The notes under the pieces are model-generated. The model searched no databases and had not been told where the DNA came from. It was given only the letters and a program-made list of their open reading frames with translations. A stretch of DNA of 64,000 nucleotides from Amycolatopsis mediterranei. GTDB lineage: Bacteria > Actinomycetota > Actinomycetes > Mycobacteriales > Pseudonocardiaceae. Position 1 is the stretch's first letter, and each line of letters begins with the position of its first letter. The stretch covers positions 9,930,711 through 9,994,710 of the forward strand of contig NZ_CP100416.1 in NCBI RefSeq assembly GCF_026017845.1, read 5' to 3'. Shown here piece by piece: positions 24,404 through 33,616 of the stretch. A program made the translations under genes and the position numbers.

Positions 24404-26437
24404 GTGTCCGAAGAGAAGAAGCAGCCGACCCAGGTGGTCGGCGAAGAGACCAGGATGCCGCGGCCGCTGCGACCTCTGCCATCTCTGCCTGATCCGGAGC
24501 TGATCAAGCAGCTGCGCGCGAAGGCCAAGAAGGAACTCGGCATGAGCGACCGCGTCGCCGGCGCCATGTCGACGCTGTTCGTCCGCCCCGACCGGGTCCT
24601 GCCGCAGCTCGACAACCTGCGCACCATGCGGATCCCCGGCGGAGACTTGCTCTTCGTCGAGGGTGAGGTGTGGGTGCCGCGGCTGATGGCCGACTTCAGC
24701 AACCCCCGTAACGCCGCCGACTATACCTACGCCGCTGCAGCCGGGGCGGCCGACGAGAACTTGTCGGTCTTCACGTCCGAGGTGGTCGCCGGGACCGCCG
24801 AGATCGGCATCAAGGTCTCCAGCCGCGACGACCTCGCCGCGGCGCTCACCCGGTCGATGGCCAGGACCCGCAAGAACAACGAGCTGTACCCCGACATCAG
24901 CCAGCAGGGGATCATGGACGCCCCGTTCGGCGTCATGGCTGACATCGAGTTCGAGGACGGCACTCCGCCTATTGCCGTGCCCAGGGTCCGCGAGGGCTCG
25001 ACGCGCACGAGCTGGGCTCAGCACGTCCTGAAGTGCACCCCGGAGGACACGCTCTTCAGGATGCCGTCGCGCGCCAAGCCGATGAGCGACTTCATCGACG
25101 AGATCAACCAGATCGTCGCGAAGCCGGCCAAGGACATCACGCCCGAAGAACAGGGTCGTGTCCGGTGCGCGCGGACGAACTTCATCTTGATCGTCGGGTT
25201 CGAGCCGGATGAACCGGGCTCGATTGACCTCGAAGAGGCGATCAAGGTCAAGGTGGCCCAGGAGCACCTGAACGTCAAGGAGGACTGGAGCGACAACGCC
25301 CAGAACTCGGTCCTGGCCGATGACTGTCTCGCGGCTGTGTTCCGTGCCGGTCACGTGCGTGACCATGTGGAGTACGAGTGGCTCGGAGGACGGCTGCCGT
25401 TTGCCGACCCGGCGGTCGACGAGCTCGCGGAGAACCCGGACGACCGTTTCGCGCGGCTGATGTGGCTGTTCACGACAAAGAACCCCGAGGTTCACGACGT
25501 CATCCGCGGCCCGATCGCCTTCGTCCTGCGCAAGGAGAAGCGCCGTGCGGAGACGAGCCGGGTCCAGGTTCGGGGCACCACGAAGATCCCTCTGGCGGTC
25601 GAGCTGACGGCCCGCGAGTTCAGGGGAACGCCCCGGTTCCAGGAAGAAAAGGCCCTCGATCAGGTCATCAAGGTCCTCGTCAATGGCGGGCACGTCGCGC
25701 TGGCGAACACGTGGAAGCCGACGAACCGCAGCCTGACGGCACTGACCAAAGCAGCTGTGAAGGACGCGGAGAAGGGCGCGCTCGGACCCGCGTCTACCGA
25801 GCTCGCGGTCCGCGCGCTCTACTACGTCGGGCTTTACGACGTGCTGAAGGTTCCGCGTAACGACCGCGGCGCCGGGTCCGACCGCCGCAAGGTCGGGGAC
25901 GTCCTCCAGGCAATGGCGGAGACACCTGCCGGCGTCCAGCAGCTGGCCAGCATCGTCAAGGACGGTCGCGCCGGTCAGCCGCCCAAGCTCCGCGGCGCGG
26001 ACGGCACCGTCGAACGGGACGGCGCTCAGAACGACGTCCGCCTCACCAACGACCGCGTCAGGTACGAGCTGTTCCCCCGCGGTGGCCGCCCCGACTCCGG
26101 CAAGACGGACATCGACCCGTTCATGGACGCCCAGCGCGCGATCCAGCATGCGCTCGGGGACCTGCGGAACGGCATCACGGCTCTTGAGTCCGTCCGGGAG
26201 ACGGTCGACGAGGACGACGACGAAGCGGGCCAGCGTCTGATTGAGGTGCAGGGCCTTCCCGTCGTCACTGCCCGGACGTGGCTGGGCATCCTGGACGGCG
26301 CGGAGAAGAAGATCCAGCGCTGGTTCATGACCGGCGTCGAGTACGCGGCCACGGCGGCAGAGGCCCCGCGCGTCCTGTCGGACGAGCCTGACGTGCTCGC
26401 CGACGACCAGGACGAAGACGACGAGAGCGACGAGTAA
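24404..26437 (+). CDS. Large protein with ParB-like motif, function unknown
   Basis: A 677-residue protein I do not recognise as a whole. Residues about 160-210 read PDISQQGIMDAP then a strand-rich stretch and REGSTRTSWAQHVL; the EGSTR at 197-201 sits where ParB/sulfiredoxin-fold proteins have their DGQHR-type nucleotide loop, after the usual 'step I, motif GI..P' segment. The middle and C-terminal parts are helical with no motif I can name, and the last 25 residues are very acidic (DDQDEDDESDE). GTG 24404 has GAAGGAG 7 bp upstream. It is followed by a terminator and a GIY-YIG gene. A role in nucleic-acid handling is inference. Confidence 0.6.
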   Translation: MSEEKKQPTQVVGEETRMPRPLRPLPSLPDPELIKQLRAKAKKELGMSDRVAGAMSTLFVRPDRVLPQLDNLRTMRIPGGDLLFVEGEVWVPRLMADFSNPRNAADYTYAAAAGAADENLSVFTSEVVAGTAEIGIKVSSRDDLAAALTRSMARTRKNNELYPDISQQGIMDAPFGVMADIEFEDGTPPIAVPRVREGSTRTSWAQHVLKCTPEDTLFRMPSRAKPMSDFIDEINQIVAKPAKDITPEEQGRVRCARTNFILIVGFEPDEPGSIDLEEAIKVKVAQEHLNVKEDWSDNAQNSVLADDCLAAVFRAGHVRDHVEYEWLGGRLPFADPAVDELAENPDDRFARLMWLFTTKNPEVHDVIRGPIAFVLRKEKRRAETSRVQVRGTTKIPLAVELTAREFRGTPRFQEEKALDQVIKVLVNGGHVALANTWKPTNRSLTALTKAAVKDAEKGALGPASTELAVRALYYVGLYDVLKVPRNDRGAGSDRRKVGDVLQAMAETPAGVQQLASIVKDGRAGQPPKLRGADGTVERDGAQNDVRLTNDRVRYELFPRGGRPDSGKTDIDPFMDAQRAIQHALGDLRNGITALESVRETVDEDDDEAGQRLIEVQGLPVVTARTWLGILDGAEKKIQRWFMTGVEYAATAAEAPRVLSDEPDVLADDQDEDDESDE

Positions 26438-26455
26438 GCCGCTTCTCACCAGACA

Positions 26456-26485
26456 CCCGGGCGGGTGCATAGCCACCCGCCCGGG
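26456..26485 (+). terminator. Hairpin terminator
   Basis: Perfect 12-bp stem CCCGGGCGGGTG / CACCCGCCCGGG with a 6-nt loop, 19 bp after the ParB-like gene. The remaining ~270 bp up to 26757 shows no gene; a second GC hairpin (CCGGGTC/GACCCGG) follows at once. Confidence 0.8.
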
Positions 26486-26756
26486 CCGGGTCACCGGACG
26501 GCGACCCGGCCACACGACGCATGCCAGCGTCGAGATACCGAGGTTCAACGGGCAGAGACCCCGCGAGCCTCGCGAGCACCCAAGATCGAGCCGTCCTGGC
26601 TCCCGAGGCGCTCGCGTATCCCGAACGGCTGGCGCGCGCCGCACGGCCAACGGCAGGCCCGATCTGTCTGAAGCCGCGCGGGCACCGGTACCGCCGGTTC
26701 CCGCACACCCACGCGGGAGACGGTCTCCCGCTGTTCAGGGAACCAGGAGGTACCTC

Positions 26757-27122
26757 ATGTTCAACTCCACCCGCGACGCGATCACCGAGCTGATCGGCAG
26801 CAAGACCGGCGGCCAATCCCGGACCGTCCGCACCGACATGCTCGACGACATCCGCGGTGGCGTCGGCGTGTACGTCACCGAGTCGGCCGACGGGCGCACG
26901 CTCTACATCGGCTCGGTCTACCGGCCGAATAACCCGCTCGGCATCCGCGCGCACCTGCGCGAGCACCTCGGCCGCGCGGAGAACAGCGGCTGGGCGAAGA
27001 TCACCATCTTCCCCATGGCCGGGCGGGTGGCCGAGCGCGACGTCCGCCAGGTCGAAGGCATCATCGCGATCTGGCTCGTCCCCGCCCAGGGCCACGCATG
27101 GCCGCGGGTGAGGCGAAGCTAA
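26757..27122 (+). CDS. Stand-alone GIY-YIG domain protein
   Basis: A 121-residue protein consisting almost entirely of a GIY-YIG nuclease fold: GVY (37-39), YIGS (50-53), a basic helix with RAHLREHL (64-71) supplying the catalytic Arg, and Glu100 in RQVEGIIA as the metal ligand. No DNA-binding domain is attached, so targeting must come from a partner or be weak. ATG 26757 has AGGAGG 6 bp upstream. It is the only gene between the ParB-like gene and the HNH gene, which is convergent with it. Confidence 0.7.
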   Translation: MFNSTRDAITELIGSKTGGQSRTVRTDMLDDIRGGVGVYVTESADGRTLYIGSVYRPNNPLGIRAHLREHLGRAENSGWAKITIFPMAGRVAERDVRQVEGIIAIWLVPAQGHAWPRVRRS

Positions 27123-27147
27123 TCTTCGACTCATCCGGGTCGAGCAG

Positions 27148-28107
27148 CTAAAAGAGAGCTTCGTCCTGCCCGTCGGGGAGCGAAGGGCGGCGCTTAATCG
27201 GGACCCCCTCACGCCCGCCGCCGGGCGTGAGGGGGTGCTCGGCAGGCAAGGTGAACGGCAGGGCTTCCGCAGACTCATCCTCCCAGCGCTGACTGCTCTT
27301 GTTCGACGGCCCCCGCCTAGTCACCTCGGCACGAATAGACCCCTCAGGCCACGGCTTCCAAACTTCCACGCGATACCACACATTGATCCGACCCGTATCC
27401 GGATCCTTCTTGCGCTTGGATATTATTTTCCAATCAAGAAATCGCAGCTCGCGCAACCGCCTCTGCCAGTCATTTTGGTATTGCCCCAAGGAGGCAACTA
27501 CCTCAATCAAACTTGAAGGCACCCATTCCCCACTGAAGGACTTAAGCAACTCGCCGATACGCCCGTGAGGCTCCGGATGTCCAGAAGCTTCCCTTATCTG
27601 ATCTGCATATCGATCATATGTTGCATAGAAGTCCCTCTTGCCAGAGTTACATTCTTCGCAAAGTGGCTGAAGGTTACCGATATCATCGGTACCGCCCCAT
27701 GACCACGGGACCTTATGGTCCACCACTAGAACAACATGATGCCCTGACGGTGTCCGACCACACTGAGCACAACGCTGCGACTGCAAGACTTCGGCCCGCA
27801 ACCGCGAGCTTATACTTTTCCGCACCCCACCCTTCTCAGCCTCAGCCCGCCCCATCAGTTTATAATAGTAATATTTTCCAACCTGAACGGCAGGCAGATG
27901 GAAATGGCGGCGCATATCGCGCACGCGCCGATCGGTCTGCGAAGGTGCCTCACCGAATTCTTCCGCCATATAAGCCCTAATCTCAACCATTGTTGGCGGA
28001 TCATCGCGTCTCTCATACAGGAAGGTGTACAACGACCGGTGCGTCTCGCTTTTCAGCAGCTTCTTCAGTTCCGGACTGCCCGGCAGAGGCAACGGCTCCT
28101 TGCTCAT
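27148..28107 (-). CDS. HNH endonuclease
   Basis: A 319-residue protein. Residues 10-95 look like a winged-helix DNA-binding part. The HNH domain has CAQC (113-116), VDHKVPWSWGG with the catalytic His at 131, NLQPLCEECNSGK with Asn145 and the CEEC zinc pair (150-153). A C-terminal region of 150 residues, perhaps another winged helix, may give sequence specificity. It could be a restriction-like or homing-type defence nuclease; no methylase is nearby. The 5' two thirds are AT-richer than the surrounding element. A 14-bp hairpin near 27204-27235 lies inside its 3' coding end. Confidence 0.8.
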   Translation of the reverse strand: MSKEPLPLPGSPELKKLLKSETHRSLYTFLYERRDDPPTMVEIRAYMAEEFGEAPSQTDRRVRDMRRHFHLPAVQVGKYYYYKLMGRAEAEKGGVRKSISSRLRAEVLQSQRCAQCGRTPSGHHVVLVVDHKVPWSWGGTDDIGNLQPLCEECNSGKRDFYATYDRYADQIREASGHPEPHGRIGELLKSFSGEWVPSSLIEVVASLGQYQNDWQRRLRELRFLDWKIISKRKKDPDTGRINVWYRVEVWKPWPEGSIRAEVTRRGPSNKSSQRWEDESAEALPFTLPAEHPLTPGGGREGVPIKRRPSLPDGQDEALF

Positions 28108-28521
28108 AGCCTCATCATTGCCGGCTCAACCGGCACAGACACGGCCGTTTCCGAACCGTGACCATCGTCTTACGAAGGCACGTCCAGTCTCACCACGACC
28201 AGCGAAACCCATATCTCCTCACCTGCAGTCTTACCGTCGGCGCTGTTCCAGACTGATACGGCGACTCCTTGCATAAGGAGCACGCCTGAGGTACATAAGC
28301 CGCTTGATTGGCCACCATCCTCGGAATCGCTTACATGAGAGACGGCGCCCGATTGGGCGCGCCCGCCTCGAGCACACCTACACGCGAAAGCGCACGCAGC
28401 CGCCGGACCCCTTTCAGCAGACTAACCGCTCCGCAACCCACCGAGCACCGAATGCTGACTGCATGGCAATGAACGAAACTTTACTTTAGATTTCATTTGC
28501 TCAACACGACACGACGAAAGA
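28108..28521. other. Gene-free gap (414 bp)
   Basis: Between two minus-strand cargo genes. I see no gene with a credible start and composition. A small hairpin TGCCGG-ctcaa-CCGGCA (28119-28135) lies just upstream of the HNH start; the right end is AT-rich (ACTTTACTTTAGATTTCATTT) and holds the 3' flank of the Toprim gene. Confidence 0.5.
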
Positions 28522-29742
28522 TCAAATTTCAGCGAGCGCAACTATCAAGTGGCGTAATATAAGTTCGAGCCCTGACCAGTCCTGCAATCCCAAAGACGTT
28601 GGATACTTCTTTGCAACCAGAACTTTCTCTCGAAAGATATTTTGCACTTTCTTCTTATTGGTGATCTCTCCTTGATATCGCTTAATCTTTGCCTGGTAAC
28701 CAGTCCATTGGACAGGTTCAAAATCTTCACCGTCCGCCTTGAGCACATCGCTCCCGAGATACATTTCTATCGAACCCGCAAGCCCGTTCACATCCATAAT
28801 AGACCTGCCCTGCGGGCCAAGCGTCGGGTAGGCACGAGCGATCTCCAGGTCGGGATAGTGGAGCACGCGATACCCTGCTGGCAGGTCAATTCCAGCCAAC
28901 GTCAAAACTTCTTGATGGGCTGCACTATCGTTGTCCAATAAGGCCACAACACGATTGGAAACTCCAGCTGCCGCGAAGCTTCGAACGGTTCGAATCGCAG
29001 AGGATACACTCCCTTCGTGCTTCATCTCATAGTCCAAGAATCGCACACACTTCTTGAGGTGAGGTTTCAAGATGTCAATCGCACTTTGCAGTGCGTACAC
29101 ATCAAACACCCCTTCGGTGATCACGATCACAGGACTTGGAGATTCTACAATGATGGTCACAGGACGATCATCTATTGGCTCATCGAGATGAGCAGCTATA
29201 TGATTCGGTTCGACAAGAGGATTCATATCGAGCATCAGGACATCATCGTCCCTGAGGTGGAGACATATCGCCCCCAACGAGACAAGATGATCTATGTACC
29301 CCTCCGGCAACCAGGGTCGATCTTCGATCGTATCGCTCTGGATGTCCAGCCCGCCACTAACGCAGGCAGCCAACTCCATTTTCCACCTTCCATAGGAAAG
29401 GTTGCGGAGATATGCCATGTGACGGTCAAGCTTCTTCTTCAAGTCACGCTCGTAGTCTTCCGACCAGTTCAGGCTGGATCGGTAGCTCGACTTATAAGCA
29501 AGGTCCTGATCACGAATATCCACGAATGCCTTTTTTATCCGACCATCCCCAAATCCCAACACTGCCAGACGCTCTCGCAGCGTTGCCGCATCCGCCTGAA
29601 ATATCAATTCCCGCGGCTCAGTTGTAATGCCCTCTATTCGAATGAAATCGAGGTCAGCAAAAAGTGCTAGCACCTTTGTGGGCACTGCACTGTAATTGTA
29701 GACCTTTTTTTGGTTGACCAATAGATAGGCGCTGCTGCTCAC
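28522..29742 (-). CDS. HEPN/Toprim-associated domain protein (putative defence)
   Basis: A 406-residue protein. The N-terminal ~200 residues start YLLVNQKKVYNYSAVPTK, as in the HEPN/Toprim-associated domain family, and are charged and helical. Residues 204-290 are a Toprim domain: VIVITEG (catalytic Glu210) and VVALLDNDSAA (DxD at 270-272). Toprim proteins of this type (related to OLD and RNase M5 folds) are predicted nucleases of anti-phage systems. The gene is AT-rich relative to the element. Its own start codon region (ATG or GTG at 29742) lacks a strong ribosome site. It lies upstream of the HNH gene on the same strand. Confidence 0.75.
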   Translation of the reverse strand: MSSSAYLLVNQKKVYNYSAVPTKVLALFADLDFIRIEGITTEPRELIFQADAATLRERLAVLGFGDGRIKKAFVDIRDQDLAYKSSYRSSLNWSEDYERDLKKKLDRHMAYLRNLSYGRWKMELAACVSGGLDIQSDTIEDRPWLPEGYIDHLVSLGAICLHLRDDDVLMLDMNPLVEPNHIAAHLDEPIDDRPVTIIVESPSPVIVITEGVFDVYALQSAIDILKPHLKKCVRFLDYEMKHEGSVSSAIRTVRSFAAAGVSNRVVALLDNDSAAHQEVLTLAGIDLPAGYRVLHYPDLEIARAYPTLGPQGRSIMDVNGLAGSIEMYLGSDVLKADGEDFEPVQWTGYQAKIKRYQGEITNKKKVQNIFREKVLVAKKYPTSLGLQDWSGLELILRHLIVALAEI

Positions 29743-30068
29743 GCGAGCATAGTCCCTGGCCGCCGGACGGTAGTCAAGCGGATGCCCACCTGTCCATGAC
29801 CACTATCGTGGACTCTAAGCACCACGGCAGACGGGCCGATAGATCATCCGAGTCACTAAAGGTCATCCCGTAATGATCAACAGTCGTTGCTGGGCATGTT
29901 CTGTCGGGTGTTGTCGTTTAGGCCATCATCGCAAAATTGCGCCCACGCTATGACCGCGATCTATGAACGCCGGTCCGGCGAGTTCGAGGAAGCCCATGTT
30001 CTCACAGTGGGCACCCGGCCGCGACCGACCCTGGCGAACCAAGCTCGCCAGATTGAGACGCAGCACCC
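29743..30068. other. Gene-free gap (326 bp)
   Basis: Holds the upstream region of the Toprim gene and the downstream region of the Xre-type gene. A short frame from 29950 (MTAIYERRSGEFEE...) exists but has no ribosome site and no known relative, so it is not called. No hairpin of note. Confidence 0.4.
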
Positions 30069-31283
30069 CTACTTGACGATGCCGTAGTGGGTGGCGAGCG
30101 CGGCAAATTCTGGCCCGCGACGTCGGGTTGCTCGATCGACAAGACCCCGCATCGTAGTTTTGCCAAGCGGCTGATATCGCACCCAGTCAGGCGCAAGGTC
30201 GCGTGCCTCGGCGAGCCAAGCCAGGGCATCCAGATCGCGACGGAGATCCGCGGCCGCCGCTGCAAGAAGCAGCCGATGGCCGGCTTCCCAGAACGCAGGT
30301 ACGTCGCCCGCTTTGTCGGGCACGGCCGCTGCAAGGCGGAGGGCATGTTCGGGGTCACCAGCCCGCGCTGCAAGCTCGACGTTCTGAAGCGCCGCGACGC
30401 GTGGGCCGAAGATCGCGGCCTCCGAAGCCGTGTCGCCTCGTGACCGGATTGCAGCAGCGTGAGCGGCGGCGAGAAGGTCCTCGGCGCGACCGGCGCTGCC
30501 TGTTCGTAGGGCCGCGGTTGCAGCGTTGAACAGCAGGTTGCCAAATACTCCGGCACGCACCGGGTCGCGGTCGAGCATCCGCGGCTCAATCGCGGCGGCT
30601 GCTTGCGTGGCGACACGCTCAGCGTCTTCGGCTCGGCCCTGGCGGACCAGCGTCCATGCGAGGTAGCGGAGTGAAATTGCGGCTTCGACCTCGGGCGCGT
30701 CCGATTCAGCGGCGGCCTCGATCGCCCGGGCAGCGGAGGTGTATGCCAAGTCGTCGAAGCTGAGGCGACCCGCGATGCCGGCGCCAAGCCGGTAGGCGGT
30801 CGAAAGGACGCGGTGCGCGCCGGCGCGTTCCTCGTTGCGAGTGTCGCGGACGCCTCGGCGAGCGTCGGCCAGGACGACTGGCAGTGCGTGCAGCAGTTCG
30901 GTGTGTCGCCCGTCGACGTACGCCCGCCAGGCCGCGTGTGCACTGGCCGTGAGCTCAGGGAGCGGCAGTAGCTCGCGGGTGTCGGCCAGGTCCTCAAGAC
31001 CGGGGATGGACGCGTCCGCGGTGATCGCCCGGCGGAGCGGAGCCACATCGACGTCACGGGAGTGGGGTGCTGGCATCGTGCCGAGCAGGGCATCGACCGA
31101 CACGCCGAGTGCGGCCGCGAGTTTCCGGAGGGTGGCGGGGCGGCTGGTCGTCCGAGTGCCCTGCTCGATGCGCGCGACGGTGTCGACACCGACTGAGGCG
31201 GCCTCGGCGAGTCCTTCCTGCGAAAAGTCGCGGGCCTTGCGGATGCGCGTCAGGTTCTCGGCGAGCGGGTTGTGAGCGGTCAT
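30069..31283 (-). CDS. Xre-family regulator with TPR-like repeats
   Basis: A 404-residue protein. Residues 8-68 are a lambda-repressor-type helix-turn-helix (NLTRIRKARDFSQEGLAEAASVG ... VARIEQGTRT split by a normal loop). The rest, about 100-400, consists of Ala-rich helical pairs of the tetratricopeptide type. Such HTH-TPR proteins regulate AICEs and streptomycete plasmids. It follows the NUDIX gene by 33 bp on the same strand, so the pair is likely an operon. Confidence 0.8.
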   Translation of the reverse strand: MTAHNPLAENLTRIRKARDFSQEGLAEAASVGVDTVARIEQGTRTTSRPATLRKLAAALGVSVDALLGTMPAPHSRDVDVAPLRRAITADASIPGLEDLADTRELLPLPELTASAHAAWRAYVDGRHTELLHALPVVLADARRGVRDTRNEERAGAHRVLSTAYRLGAGIAGRLSFDDLAYTSAARAIEAAAESDAPEVEAAISLRYLAWTLVRQGRAEDAERVATQAAAAIEPRMLDRDPVRAGVFGNLLFNAATAALRTGSAGRAEDLLAAAHAAAIRSRGDTASEAAIFGPRVAALQNVELAARAGDPEHALRLAAAVPDKAGDVPAFWEAGHRLLLAAAAADLRRDLDALAWLAEARDLAPDWVRYQPLGKTTMRGLVDRATRRRGPEFAALATHYGIVK

Positions 31284-31316
31284 CCGTCCTCCGGCTGTGT
31301 GCGCGCGGTAACCAGA

Positions 31317-31805
31317 CTATCGCGCTATGCGCCTGCCGTCTTCGCAGATCAGCAGCTCGCCAACGTGGGCAGCGTCGAGCGCGGCCGCCATCCGACGGGC
31401 GAGGATCGGCTTGAGTCGCGGCTCGGCGATGTCGAGGGGCAGGAGCGCTATGGAGAGAATCTCGGGGTCTGTGATCGGCAGCGCCTTGATCTCCGCCTCG
31501 GTCACGAGGCCACCGTCGAAGACGAACGCCATTCCCTCCGGCATCCGCGAGTCGTCCGGGATGTAGTCGATCACGAGCAAGTTCCCGAGCGGTCGGTCAA
31601 TACCGACTTCCTCCGAGGTCTCGCGGGCCGCGGTACGCCACGGCGGTTCTCCCTCTTCACAGGCACCGCCCGGGATGTCCCAGTGCGACTTGTAAGACGG
31701 CTCGACGAACAACACGCGGTCGGCCTCGTCCCGGAACAGGACGCCGGCGGACATGCGCTTGCGGTTGAGCGAGCGTACGTAGTCGTCGAACGGGAGCAAG
31801 TCCAC
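31317..31805 (-). CDS. NUDIX hydrolase
   Basis: A 162-residue protein with a complete Nudix box GGACEEGEPPWRTAARETSEEVGI (shown in two parts: GGACEEGEPPWRTAA and RETSEEVGI), which binds metal and hydrolyses nucleoside diphosphates linked to another group. NUDIX genes are frequent in AICEs, where they are thought to cleave a signal made during growth arrest (as proposed for Pif of pSAM2). The start is GTG 31805. It is upstream of the Xre-TPR gene, with which it is probably co-transcribed. Confidence 0.88.
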   Translation of the reverse strand: MDLLPFDDYVRSLNRKRMSAGVLFRDEADRVLFVEPSYKSHWDIPGGACEEGEPPWRTAARETSEEVGIDRPLGNLLVIDYIPDDSRMPEGMAFVFDGGLVTEAEIKALPITDPEILSIALLPLDIAEPRLKPILARRMAAALDAAHVGELLICEDGRRIAR

Positions 31806-31938
31806 CAGGCGAGGCTACCGGCGGCGAGCGAAGCTCCGCTGATCTATGCCTTTCACGCCTAGTTCGTGGGCTCTGACCAGCTGAAATCATGGTTACTGGC
31901 TGTGTTTTGAATGTCCGCGTTGGACGACAGTTGATCAG

Positions 31939-32151
31939 GTGACGGCACAAGACGGGGGATCGACCGCGCGCGATGACCGGCCGACGTTCTGGTGCGGGGC
32001 GTCGCTGTTCAACTCGGGTGGTCAGCGGCTCAACGAAATCGACCTCAACGCCTACCGGCATCCGCAGAAGCACGCGGACATGACCGATGCCGACTGGGAG
32101 CAGGCCGCCGCCGCAGTCCAGGCGTTCGAGGCCGAGCGAGGGCTTCGATGA
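31939..32151 (+). CDS. Small hypothetical protein of the element
   Basis: A 70-residue acidic protein with no family I recognise (WCGASLFNSGGQRLNEIDLN). It starts at GTG 31939 and its stop overlaps the next ATG (ATGA). It opens a four-gene coupled operon ending in a DUF5753-type regulator, the arrangement that supports it being a real gene. Confidence 0.55.
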   Translation: MTAQDGGSTARDDRPTFWCGASLFNSGGQRLNEIDLNAYRHPQKHADMTDADWEQAAAAVQAFEAERGLR

Positions 32152-32444
32152 CCGCGTTGGACGACGGGCCCATGACCGGCACCGATTCACATCAGGACTT
32201 CTGGGAGTGGCACGAGTTCACCGGGGGCGACGGGTGGGCTCACCTGTACCTGGACTCGGAGATGGCAAACCCGCGGCTGTTCATGCTGCTGCCCTGGTGC
32301 CTGACCGACGTCCGCTTCCCGCTGGAACACGACCGGCCCAGCATCAGCCACCGCCGGGTCATCCCCCGGCCCGGCCGGGTATGCCCGGTCTGCGCGGCCC
32401 AGAACGAGCACCGGCGGATCGGGGTACCACGTGCACGCTCGTGA
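32148..32444 (+). CDS. Small hypothetical protein with CPVC motif
   Basis: 98 residues, aromatic-rich (DFWEWHEFTGGDGWAHLY), with a CPVC pair near the C-terminus that could bind metal. It overlaps its neighbours on both sides (ATGA at the start; 14 bp at the end), which indicates translational coupling. An internal ATG (32172) is an alternative start. Function unknown. Confidence 0.55.
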   Translation: MTALDDGPMTGTDSHQDFWEWHEFTGGDGWAHLYLDSEMANPRLFMLLPWCLTDVRFPLEHDRPSISHRRVIPRPGRVCPVCAAQNEHRRIGVPRARS

Positions 32445-32697
32445 CCGCGAACTGCTCGCCGCCCTCTCGAAGGTCAACTCCAAGATCGGAAGCGTGACGG
32501 TCGAGCTGCTGACCCTCCAACCGGACGACGCAGCTTATGCCGCCGGCTTGCGCACCCTCGGCCGCCAACTCGTCCATATCGGCGTTGCCCTCATCCGCCG
32601 CGCCGGCGAACTCAACGGCACCGAACTTGACGTCTTCTCCCTGATCACCACCCCCGACACAGAAACCCACGACCGAACGGAGCGGTCCGAACCGTGA
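32431..32697 (+). CDS. Small helical hypothetical protein
   Basis: An 88-residue helical protein starting at GTG 32431 (VHARDRELLAALSKVNSKIG). No family recognised. The stop overlaps the GTG of the following regulator gene. Its place in the coupled operon suggests a role in element regulation, which is inference. Confidence 0.55.
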   Translation: MHARDRELLAALSKVNSKIGSVTVELLTLQPDDAAYAAGLRTLGRQLVHIGVALIRRAGELNGTELDVFSLITTPDTETHDRTERSEP

Positions 32698-33488
32698 CTG
32701 AAACTGCACTCCGACCAGCCGTCATCGCCCTGGCCGGCGGTCTGCGTGAAGCCCGCAAAGAGCGCGGCATCGGCCTGCGCCGGCTCGCCGACATGATCGG
32801 CATCTACCCCGCCGTGCTGTCGAGCTTCGAACTCGGCCAACGAGCGCCACAGGACACGATCGTGGCGCACATCCTTGGTGTCCTGCGAGCACCGCAAAGC
32901 GTCCGCGAACACCTCATCGACCTGGCCCGCCGGTCCCACGACCGCGACTTGATCGACCGCACCGGACGCGCCGAGAACTACCTGCGCACCGCCTTCGAAC
33001 AGCGATCCACCCGCGTGACCGAGTGGTCGCCGACGCTCATCCCCGAGGTCCTGCAGACCGCCGAGTACGCCCGCGCCTTAAGGGACACCGGCCTGCTCGA
33101 CCCGGAGACCGCCGACGTCAGTTGTCTTCTCCGCACCGCACGTCAGCTCGCCCTGTCCGACGAGGCGGGCCCGCCGCACACCTTCCTGATCGGCGAGGTC
33201 GCCACGCGGCCCGACGCCTGCACCTCCGAGGTTCTCCGCGACCAGCTCGACCAGCTGCGCGACTGGGCGAGAAGGCCGCGGATCGGCGTGCGCCTCGTCC
33301 CCGCCGCTGACTGCCCGCCCGGCGTGGTCGAGCCGTTCACCCTCTACGAGCGCCGCGCCGGCGCTCTCGCGGTCGCGCTGCGCCACCACCACGGCGCCGT
33401 GTACTCCACCCACCAAGACGCCTTGACGACCTACGAGAAGGCCGCCCGAGCAATACGACGCCACGCCGCAGAGAACGCGTGGCCCTAA
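32694..33488 (+). CDS. Helix-turn-helix regulator with DUF5753 domain
   Basis: A 264-residue protein. Residues 12-65 are an Xre-type helix-turn-helix (LRRLADMIGIYPAVLSSFELG) and the rest matches the DUF5753 domain (WSPTLIPEVLQTAEYARAL, HHHGAVYSTHQDALTTYEKA). This combination is abundant in streptomycetes and Pseudonocardiales, usually next to DUF397 genes; here three unrelated small proteins precede it instead. The GTG start overlaps the preceding stop. Confidence 0.85.
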   Translation: MTETALRPAVIALAGGLREARKERGIGLRRLADMIGIYPAVLSSFELGQRAPQDTIVAHILGVLRAPQSVREHLIDLARRSHDRDLIDRTGRAENYLRTAFEQRSTRVTEWSPTLIPEVLQTAEYARALRDTGLLDPETADVSCLLRTARQLALSDEAGPPHTFLIGEVATRPDACTSEVLRDQLDQLRDWARRPRIGVRLVPAADCPPGVVEPFTLYERRAGALAVALRHHHGAVYSTHQDALTTYEKAARAIRRHAAENAWP

Positions 33489-33616
33489 GCCCCCGGCCGG
33501 CGCGTCCTGACCTCCCTCCAGGCGGCGCCCCGGCTGGGCCTCACAGCCCCGATTCACCGAGCACACGTTCCTGCCGAAGCTCTAGCCTGGCCAAGGCACC
33601 CCGATAGAGGAGTCTG

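Noticed and set aside
24763..24771. TTGTCGGTC inside the ParB-like gene
   Set aside because: Within coding sequence, and no TAnnnT lies 8 bp downstream.
26521..26793. Arg/Pro-rich frame before the GIY-YIG gene
   Set aside because: Composition is that of a shadow frame, and it overlaps the well-supported GIY-YIG start.
27204..27235. Strong 14-bp hairpin that could be a terminator
   Set aside because: It lies within the coding 3' end of the HNH gene; it may still stop transcription from the GIY-YIG gene, but I did not list it as a terminator.
29950..30087. Short + frame MTAIYERRSGEF...
   Set aside because: No ribosome site, crosses into the opposite-strand regulator, no known relative.
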